The notes beneath the pieces were generated by a model. It saw only the letters and a program-made list of their open reading frames with translations, was not told the DNA's origin and ran no database searches. From the NCBI GenBank assembly GCA_021803885.1, contig JAJZKY010000040.1:1-13500 (forward strand): a DNA stretch of 13,500 bases, given 5' to 3'. Position numbers and translations under genes: made by a program. This DNA comes from Planctomycetota bacterium (GTDB lineage: Bacteria; Planctomycetota; Phycisphaerae; WQYP01; JAJZKY01). Shown here piece after piece: positions 1 through 4,779 of the stretch; positions within the stretch are counted from its first letter, which is position 1; each line of letters opens with the position of its first letter.

Positions 1-53
1 TTATGACTCCACTTGTATTTTGATTTTAGTTTATTAGCCCGTGAACGGTTACC
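1..53 (-). repeat. Terminal ~45-53 bp of a dispersed repeat (copy 1), possibly the end of an IS or MITE
   Basis: Read on the - strand from 53 leftwards, this begins GGTAACCGTTCACG and continues into an AT-rich tail. The same 14-mer and a similar tail recur on the - strand from 1738 leftwards; by hand the two copies align over about 45 bp with a few 1-bp gaps and roughly three quarters identity. The 14-mer alone recurs inverted at 1617-1630. Similarity that stops sharply at 52/53 and extends to the window edge suggests the end of an element lying mostly left of the window. From memory, GTAA-type ends resemble those of IS66-like elements, but no transposase is visible here. Confidence 0.55.
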
Positions 54-120
54 TATTTCTTTACAACAGCTAACTCCTGCGTTTTACTCATTGCTCCTAT
101 CCCCAAAATGTCTTTGTGCG

Positions 121-149
121 TTGAGGCCTTGGCCGGGTATGGCTAGAAT
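121..149 (+). promoter_or_regulatory. Candidate sigma-70-type promoter of thrC
   Basis: TTGAGG at 121-126 and TAGAAT at 144-149 are separated by 17 bp, matching the -35 and -10 consensus at 4/6 and 5/6. A start about 7 bp past the -10 would fall at 156-157, on the ATG chosen for thrC. That would make the mRNA leaderless and would explain why no Shine-Dalgarno sequence precedes that ATG. This is prediction from spacing and sequence only. Confidence 0.4.
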
Positions 150-156
150 TTATGTT

Positions 157-1611
157 ATGAAAACGATTGCTTATCAGCAGTGCATAAATCCGGATTGTGG
201 CGCGACCTTTGATGTGGGCCAGACCTTGACGGCCTGCGACAAGTGCGGAGAATTGCTGGATATCAATTACGAATGGTGCAAAACTCCGATGCCGAAAAGA
301 CTGCGGGATTTTCAGCTGCGTTGGGAAAACCGGCGGTTTCCGCTGGATTATTCCGGGGTTTGGCGGTTTCGTGATTTATTACCATTTGCCACGGATGCCA
401 TGGTGTGTACCATTGGGGAAGGGCAGACATTCCTGCAGAATGCGACGTGTCTGGGGCGACACCTGGGAATGTGGCCGGGACAGCTTTGGCTGCAATACGA
501 GGGGATGAATCCCTCCGGAAGTTTCAAAGACAACGGCATGACGGCGGCGTTTACACATGCGCGACTGGTCGGCGCTCAACGGGTGGCCTGCGCCAGCACC
601 GGTAATACGTCCGCCTCGTTGGCGCTATTTGCCGCGCTGAATGGGTTTCAGGGCATTGTGTTTATCGGATCGGGCAAGATTGCGTTCGGCAAACTGTCGC
701 AGGCCCTGGATTATGGTGCCCGCACTTTACAGATTGAAGGCGACTTCGACACCTGCCTGGCACGGGTGCGGCAGGTCAGCGGGCAACTTGGTCTGTACCT
801 GATGAACAGCGTGAATCCCTTCCGGCTGGAAGGGCAAAAGAGCATCATGTATCGCATCCTCGAATCCCTGAACTGGGAATCCCCGGATTGGATTATTGTG
901 CCGGGGGGAAATTTGGGAAATTGCTCGGCGTTTGGCAAGGCTTTTGCCGAGCTGAAAAGCCTGAGACTTATTAAACACATTCCACGACTGGCGGTTATCA
1001 ACGCCACGGGCGCCAATACGTTATATGAACTGGTGACCGGCGGGCTGAAGTGGAACCGCGGGCGGGTAAATCAAACGGCCATTACAGAATATTACCAACG
1101 TCTGGAACGTGAAGGAATTCACGCGCATACCGTAGCCTCGGCCATTGAAATCGGTCATCCGGTGAATCTGAAAAAAGCGTTGCGGGCTTTGCACACGATG
1201 AAGGGGGTTGTGGCGCAGGTAACGGATGAAGAAATTCTGGAAGCCAAAGCGATGATCGGACGGTTTGGCTTTGGCTGTGAACCCGCCAGCGCCGCCACTA
1301 TTGCCGGCTTACAACAGTTATTGGCCCGGCAAGTTATTTCCCGCCATGAGCGCGTGGTCTGCGTACTGACCGGCCATGGATTGAAAGATCCGGATGCCAC
1401 CGTGTATTACCACACGGGCGTTAACACCAAACAGGCCAAAGCTCCGGAAGCCCAACCGACCTGGGGGCGTATGAGCAACAAGCCGATAAAAGTGGCGGAT
1501 GATCTGGAGGCCATCGTGCAGGCTCTGGGCATGGACAAAGACACGCTCCGCAACAGCCACTGTACCGGATATGTGGAAACCGCGGCGGCATTACCGTGTG
1601 TGGAGTATTAA
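157..1611 (+). CDS. thrC: Threonine synthase (PLP-dependent)
   Basis: Converts O-phospho-L-homoserine to L-threonine and phosphate, the last step of threonine synthesis in the cytoplasm. From ATG 157 the product is 484 aa. The PLP-binding lysine is K124 in the motif NPSGSFKDNG (118-127). The serine/threonine-rich STGNTSAS loop (148-155) and a later GGNLGN segment fit PLP phosphate binding in fold-type II enzymes. The N-terminus carries four cysteines, C9-x4-C14 and C27-x2-C30, which look like a small zinc-ribbon. The frame is open upstream to position 13, but that extension is not protein-like and overlaps the repeat at 1-53. ATG 157 begins MKTIAYQQC, directly before the first cysteine pair; ATG 139 is an alternative six codons earlier. 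Neither has a clear Shine-Dalgarno, and a promoter fits a leaderless start at 157. No homoserine pathway genes adjoin it. Confidence 0.92.
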   Translation: MKTIAYQQCINPDCGATFDVGQTLTACDKCGELLDINYEWCKTPMPKRLRDFQLRWENRRFPLDYSGVWRFRDLLPFATDAMVCTIGEGQTFLQNATCLGRHLGMWPGQLWLQYEGMNPSGSFKDNGMTAAFTHARLVGAQRVACASTGNTSASLALFAALNGFQGIVFIGSGKIAFGKLSQALDYGARTLQIEGDFDTCLARVRQVSGQLGLYLMNSVNPFRLEGQKSIMYRILESLNWESPDWIIVPGGNLGNCSAFGKAFAELKSLRLIKHIPRLAVINATGANTLYELVTGGLKWNRGRVNQTAITEYYQRLEREGIHAHTVASAIEIGHPVNLKKALRALHTMKGVVAQVTDEEILEAKAMIGRFGFGCEPASAATIAGLQQLLARQVISRHERVVCVLTGHGLKDPDATVYYHTGVNTKQAKAPEAQPTWGRMSNKPIKVADDLEAIVQALGMDKDTLRNSHCTGYVETAAALPCVEY

Positions 1612-1616
1612 AATTC

Positions 1617-1738
1617 GGTAACCGTTCACGCTATGGCCGCGGCGGCCGTGCCGTAATGAATAATGGGTAGAATATAGGCGTTAGCATTTAGAATTCACTG
1701 GCAATTTGAATTTTGCTTTATTGCCGTGAACGGTTACC
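1617..1738. repeat. 122-bp unit with perfect 14-bp terminal inverted repeats (MITE-like)
   Basis: GGTAACCGTTCACG at 1617-1630 is matched exactly by its reverse complement at 1725-1738. The right end shares a further ~30 bp of tail with the repeat at 1-53, whereas the left end does not. That is the pattern of an element with short terminal repeats and different subterminal regions. Inside lies a GC-rich palindrome, GGCCGC-G-GCGGCC (1635-1647), with no T tract after it. The unit fills almost all of the space between the convergent stop codons of thrC and the dksA-like gene, leaving 5 and 2 bp. No obvious target-site duplication was found. It could instead be a shared 3'-end or operator-like element, since the 14-mer is pseudo-palindromic around a central CG. 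Confidence 0.5.
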
Positions 1739-1740
1739 CG

Positions 1741-2475
1741 TTATTCTTCTTCTTCCGCAGTTTCAATAGCAGTACTTGTTCCACTGTGGCGCGGTAGGGC
1801 GTTGTTTTCCATCAGGCGCGCGTATTCGATGCAATATTTCGCCCAGGGCTTGGCTTCCAGGCGGGCTCGACCAATGGGTTTTCCCGTTGCGGCGCAAATG
1901 CCAAAGGAGCCGTTATCAATGCGGTTGAGTGCCTCCTGAATTTCTTTCAGCAGCTCGCGTTCGCTCTGTAACAGGCCCAGCGTAAATTCCTGTTCAAAAT
2001 TATCAGTTCCGACATCCGCCATGTGCATCGGACTGCTGGAGTGATTGTCCTGATCGCGAAAGGCTTCGCTTTCCATGGAACCGACATCACCGAGAATTTC
2101 GCGGCGCTTATCCAGCAACAGCCGGCGAAAATATTCCAGGTCGGATTTGGATAACTTTGCGGCCGATTTTTTCCCGCCGGCCATAGCGGAAGAAAGTGCT
2201 TTCTGGCGGCTGGAGTCACGGGTGGTGTTATTAAATTTTGGAATCTGACCGTTGAAACCGCGCTGGCGTCCGAGCGCCTTTTTAGCGCTGCGGCTCCCCG
2301 CTTCCGGCTGTGCCGCCACCTTGCCCACACGACTGACTTTTTGTGCCGGGGATTTGATCTTAACAACCCGAGGATGTTTACCCCTGGGCCGCATAACATC
2401 TTCCGCCCGGGCAGTGGTTTTCACTTTCTTAAATTGCCTGGAAGCCTTTGTTTTATTGATTGTTCTGGTGGGCAT
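1741..2475 (-). CDS. DksA/TraR-family RNA polymerase-binding regulator with long basic N-terminal tail
   Basis: Proteins of this family bind in the RNA polymerase secondary channel and modulate initiation, often with ppGpp. The 244-aa product has two parts. Residues 1-110 are rich in K, R, S and A and look disordered. Residues 110-225 are DksA-like: a helical hairpin (about 112-188) with the tip segment ADVGTDNFEQEF (153-164), then the zinc-finger region FGICAATGKPIGRARLEAKP (191-210) and YCIEYAR (214-220). Only C194 and C215 of the usual CxxC/CxxC remain; T197 and Y218 replace the others, so normal four-cysteine zinc binding is unlikely. A very acidic tail EEEE ends the protein. GGAG at 2481-2484 lies 5 nt before the ATG and fixes the start. 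E. coli DksA is about 150 aa, so the excess length is the tail. I leave the gene symbol empty because orthology to DksA itself is uncertain. Confidence 0.85.
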   Translation of the reverse strand: MPTRTINKTKASRQFKKVKTTARAEDVMRPRGKHPRVVKIKSPAQKVSRVGKVAAQPEAGSRSAKKALGRQRGFNGQIPKFNNTTRDSSRQKALSSAMAGGKKSAAKLSKSDLEYFRRLLLDKRREILGDVGSMESEAFRDQDNHSSSPMHMADVGTDNFEQEFTLGLLQSERELLKEIQEALNRIDNGSFGICAATGKPIGRARLEAKPWAKYCIEYARLMENNALPRHSGTSTAIETAEEEE

Positions 2476-2480
2476 GTATA

Positions 2481-2484
2481 CTCC
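2481..2484 (-). promoter_or_regulatory. Ribosome binding site of the dksA-like gene
   Basis: GGAG on the - strand with a 5-nt spacer to ATG 2475. This supports including the whole basic tail in the protein rather than starting at an internal methionine such as M28. Confidence 0.65.
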
Positions 2485-2522
2485 ATCATCTGCCTGAAAT
2501 CATCCCGTCCACGCAATAACTT

Positions 2523-2552
2523 TGCGTACCGGTGAGTCCTCTCCGGTACGCA
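2523..2552 (-). promoter_or_regulatory. Perfect 10-bp-stem hairpin in the dksA-like leader
   Basis: TGCGTACCGG (2523-2532) and CCGGTACGCA (2543-2552) are perfect inverted repeats around a 10-nt loop. With the promoter predicted at 2565-2593, the transcript would start near 2558, so the hairpin would sit almost at the 5' end of the mRNA, followed by about 47 nt to the start codon. It could stabilise the transcript or be a control element. It lacks a following T run, so it is unlikely to be an intrinsic terminator. Confidence 0.5.
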
Positions 2553-2564
2553 GCGCGATTCATT

Positions 2565-2593
2565 AGCATATCGGCATAATGCCGCCAAGTCAA
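2565..2593 (-). promoter_or_regulatory. Promoter of the dksA-like gene with a palindromic operator candidate
   Basis: On the - strand TTGACT (2593-2588) and TATGCT (2570-2565) are 17 bp apart, 5/6 and 4/6 matches to consensus. The spacer contains the 13-bp palindrome CGGCAT-A-ATGCCG (+ strand 2572-2584), centred between the two boxes. A repressor bound there would block RNA polymerase. No regulator is identified. Confidence 0.5.
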
Positions 2594-2621
2594 TAACAAA
2601 CGACCGTTCCCCATGGTTCAA

Positions 2622-2649
2622 TTGTCAAAATTGGTACTTGAGATATAAT
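2622..2649 (+). promoter_or_regulatory. Promoter of tRNA-Glu (and probably efp)
   Basis: TTGTCA (2622-2627) and a perfect TATAAT (2644-2649) are 16 bp apart. Transcription would begin near 2656, a few bases before the mature tRNA 5' end. This is the best promoter match in the window, as expected for a stable RNA gene. Confidence 0.7.
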
Positions 2650-2660
2650 AAGGTGCTCTG

Positions 2661-2733
2661 GCCCTCATCGTCTAGAGGCCTAGGACACGGGCTTTTCACG
2701 CCTGTAACTGGGGTTCGAATCCCCATGAGGGCA
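2661..2733 (+). tRNA. tRNA-Glu, anticodon UUC
   Basis: A 73-nt cloverleaf. The acceptor stem pairs GCCCTCA (2661-2667) with TGAGGGC (2726-2732), with A2733 as discriminator. The D-arm contains TCTAGAGGCCTAGGA, very like E. coli tRNA-Glu. The anticodon stem CGGGC/GCCTG closes the loop TTTTCAC, giving anticodon TTC at 2695-2697. The T-arm is GGGG-TTCGAAT-CCCC. No CCA is encoded (the next bases are GTTT), so CCA must be added by nucleotidyltransferase. It lies 62 bp before efp with no visible terminator between them. Confidence 0.96.
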
Positions 2734-2784
2734 GTTTGGTCCGAGCCGGCGCGTCCTGAGGCGGGCGGCGGTGCGGGAAATATT

Positions 2785-2789
2785 GAGGA
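2785..2789 (+). promoter_or_regulatory. Ribosome binding site of efp
   Basis: GAGGA with a 6-nt spacer to ATG 2796. It fixes the EF-P start and gives the expected N-terminus MSIKAIDLRRG. Confidence 0.7.
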
Positions 2790-2795
2790 CATTGA

Positions 2796-3362
2796 ATGTC
2801 AATTAAAGCTATTGATTTGCGGCGTGGTGTGGCGGTTGAATATAATAATAAGCTTTACGTCGTGCATGATTTTGCGAAAGTGTCGAAGGGTAACTGGCGC
2901 TCATTCATGCAGGTAAAGCTCAAAGACACGCAAACGGGCAGTATCATTGAACAGCGTTTTCGGGTGGATGATACCCTGGAACAGGCCTTCCTGGATCAGA
3001 AACCGATGGAATATCTGTATTCTGATGCGACGACGCATTACTTTATGGATCTCAATGATTATGAACAGCTGGAACTCTCCGGGGATGTGGTCGGTGAAGC
3101 GGTAAAATATCTCAAACCCAACACGCAAGTGCAAATTACCATGTATCAGGGTAAGCCGTTCTCTGTGGAACTTCCCAACACCGTGGAACTGGAAATTACC
3201 GACTGTCCGCCAAGCATTAAAGGTGCGACGGTCAGCAATGTCGGTAAAGATGCCACGCTGGAAACCGGGCTGGTAATCAATGTGCCGGACTTTATTGCCC
3301 AGGGTACGGTGGTGCGTGTGGACACACGCACGGGCGAATATTTAGGCCGGGTTAATGATTAA
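2796..3362 (+). CDS. efp: Elongation factor P (atypical tip loop)
   Basis: EF-P binds the ribosome next to the P site and relieves stalling at consecutive prolines. The 188-aa length matches the family. An N-terminal KOW-like domain (about 1-62) is followed by the OB domain, with the C-terminal block ITDCPPSIKGATVSNVGKDA (154-173) and the family ending TRTGEYLGRV. The tip loop reads FAKVSKGNWRSF (26-37) in place of the usual PGKG-containing loop. If the downstream F-x2-VKL register is kept, the residue at the modified lysine position is N33. If the KG is aligned instead, K31 is the equivalent and the loop is two residues longer. No modification enzyme gene is visible nearby. It follows tRNA-Glu by 62 bp and is probably read from the same promoter; a membrane protein gene follows 66 bp later. 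Confidence 0.93.
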   Translation: MSIKAIDLRRGVAVEYNNKLYVVHDFAKVSKGNWRSFMQVKLKDTQTGSIIEQRFRVDDTLEQAFLDQKPMEYLYSDATTHYFMDLNDYEQLELSGDVVGEAVKYLKPNTQVQITMYQGKPFSVELPNTVELEITDCPPSIKGATVSNVGKDATLETGLVINVPDFIAQGTVVRVDTRTGEYLGRVND

Positions 3363-3428
3363 ATATCGATCCGGGAATGCCGGGTGGGTGGTGTAGGCTG
3401 GGCGATTTGTCGCCGGAAGCCGGAGGTA

Positions 3429-4463
3429 ATGAATCCACGTGAATTTGAGATTGTCGCCATGACCGATACCCCCCCAACGCCACCACCCCCGCCGGAGACC
3501 CCAACGCCGGAATTGCGTAATCCGCATCAGCCGCCGACGCATTTTTCCAGACCCAAGCCGTTGCCATTGCCCAAACGATTCCTTCTTTTGCTGGTGGAAC
3601 CTGAAAAATGGGCGCATGCGGCCATTTATCCGTTCACGGTTACATTCTGGCCGCTGGTTTGGGCGATGATCATTGGTGCCGCGTGCCTGGGCTTTTCTCT
3701 TTCCGCCCATTCCATTAAACCGCTGCAGGCCTTTGCCAACTCTTATGATCAACATTATTTGCCCATGCTGCTGCAGCATGGAAAATTGTCGCTGCTGAAG
3801 CCGGCCGGCAAGACCAAACTGGTGCCATTATATATTCCCAACGTTTATGAGACCGTGATGGTGAACACCAGTTTAACCGGGGCTGCGGCGTTGAAAACCA
3901 AACCGTTGATCTGTTTATTCAATCATACCGATCTGGTGCTTACCGGTGAGAAAGTATCGCACCCCATGGTGGTTATGTCGATGGCGAAATTGCAACGGGA
4001 AATATTACTGGCTAATGGGGCCATCAAACCCGCCGTGTTAAAGACCACACCGGTGGATAAATTGCCGGCAGTACGTATTGACTCGCCAACACTGCAAAAA
4101 TTCTTTAAGGTTCTATCACCGGTAGTGGTACTGGTGCTGGGGTTGCTGGCCAGCCTTATTTTTCTGCTCACCAATATTTTGTGGACTGTATTCATGGTAT
4201 TGCTGACGGGATTTCTGGTCATGTCCATCAACCGCAATATCGGCATGCCGCTGAAAGCAGCCTGGCGGATTTCCATGGCGGTGATGATTCCCATGTTGGT
4301 CTTACGCGGACTTTTGGCGGTGTTCAATCTGGTACCGGTGGTTAACAATTCTCCGATTGTTGACCAGATCATTTATATGGCCCCCATTGGTTTATCGCTA
4401 TGGGCCGCCATATTAGCCAACCGCCTTTTCAGCCGGCCGAGTGCCGGTGGAAGAGCCTTATAA
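3429..4463 (+). CDS. Multi-pass membrane protein, DUF1189-like, with polyproline N-terminus
   Basis: A 344-aa protein of unknown function. Residues 12-50 are proline-rich, with PP at 15-16 and PPPPP at 18-22. A first transmembrane helix (about 68-92) is followed by a soluble loop of some 150 residues, then four hydrophobic segments near 235-255, 258-280, 288-310 and 318-338. One helix, a large extracytoplasmic loop and four helices is the layout I associate with DUF1189 proteins; the motif AFANSYDQHYLPMLLQHGKL in the loop region also looks like that family. This is recall, not a search. The frame is open from GTG 3384. ATG 3429 has GGAGG (3422-3426) only 2 nt before it, unusually close; ATG 3459 is an alternative with a weaker site. 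It lies 66 bp after efp with no clear promoter, so cotranscription is likely. Confidence 0.7.
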   Translation: MNPREFEIVAMTDTPPTPPPPPETPTPELRNPHQPPTHFSRPKPLPLPKRFLLLLVEPEKWAHAAIYPFTVTFWPLVWAMIIGAACLGFSLSAHSIKPLQAFANSYDQHYLPMLLQHGKLSLLKPAGKTKLVPLYIPNVYETVMVNTSLTGAAALKTKPLICLFNHTDLVLTGEKVSHPMVVMSMAKLQREILLANGAIKPAVLKTTPVDKLPAVRIDSPTLQKFFKVLSPVVVLVLGLLASLIFLLTNILWTVFMVLLTGFLVMSINRNIGMPLKAAWRISMAVMIPMLVLRGLLAVFNLVPVVNNSPIVDQIIYMAPIGLSLWAAILANRLFSRPSAGGRAL

Positions 4464-4679
4464 TTTATCGCTTACGATCATCGTGCGCTGGCGATGGTAT
4501 CATGGGGTGCGGCCATATTTTGGGGCGGGGGCGAGATTTTGCAAAGTTAACGCGCGCGGGCCAAGGCCACGCGGCTAAAATGGGATTTGGCCATATCGGG
4601 CCGCGAAACGGATGGGGAAATAAAGAATTGCCCAAAAATCATGGCCACATTCGTGTCGCGGCTAAACAGGCGAAAATAT
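4464..4679 (+). repeat. Non-coding stretch upstream of gltB with degenerate GGCCATAT repeats
   Basis: No convincing gene lies here. GGCCATAT occurs at 4511-4518 and 4589-4596, and GGCCACAT at 4643-4650. CGCGGCTAAA occurs at 4570-4579 and again at 4657-4666, each preceded by a GGCCAC, at different distances. The units are imperfect and unequally spaced (78 and 54 bp). They could be binding sites for a regulator of the glutamate synthase operon, or decayed repeats. An open frame through the region (4400-4696) is short, runs out of the previous gene in another frame and has repeated GHI peptides that simply reflect the DNA repeats. Confidence 0.35.
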
Positions 4680-4708
4680 TTGATCCCTCTACTTAGGATA
4701 AGTATAAT
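4680..4708 (+). promoter_or_regulatory. Promoter of gltBD
   Basis: TTGATC (4680-4685) and a perfect TATAAT (4703-4708) are 17 bp apart. Transcription would begin near 4715. The resulting leader of about 65 nt contains a small hairpin, TGCGAT (4717-4722) pairing with ATCGCA (4732-4737) around a 9-nt AT-rich loop. Ammonia or glutamate control is plausible for this operon but no recognised NtrC, NtcA or sigma-54 site was found. Confidence 0.6.
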
Positions 4709-4779
4709 AAGGAACTTGCGATTAATTAGATATCGCAGGGTGGCGGTCGGAATTTTTGACAGTGAGGGTATGCTCCGGC

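Noticed and set aside
53..91. A 12-codon frame on the - strand, MSKTQELAVVKK, preceded by AGGAG and ending at the repeat
   Set aside because: Too short to support, and the AGGAG lies only 2 nt from the ATG. Noted only because its stop abuts the repeat.
1635..1647. GC-rich palindrome after thrC as an intrinsic terminator
   Set aside because: The loop would be one base and no T tract follows on either strand, so it does not fit the terminator pattern.
3401..3414. Small hairpin GGCGA-TTTG-TCGCC before the membrane protein gene
   Set aside because: A 5-bp stem is expected by chance at this base composition, and no T run or other signal accompanies it.
3628..3643. CCGTTCACGGTTACAT inside the membrane protein gene as a fourth copy of the 14-mer
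   Set aside because: Only the 8-bp core ACGGTTAC matches, and the bases are explained by the coding sequence.
4400..4696. 98-aa + strand frame in the gap before gltB
   Set aside because: It begins inside the previous gene in another frame, and its repeated GHI peptides only reflect the DNA repeats. No ribosome binding site supports it.
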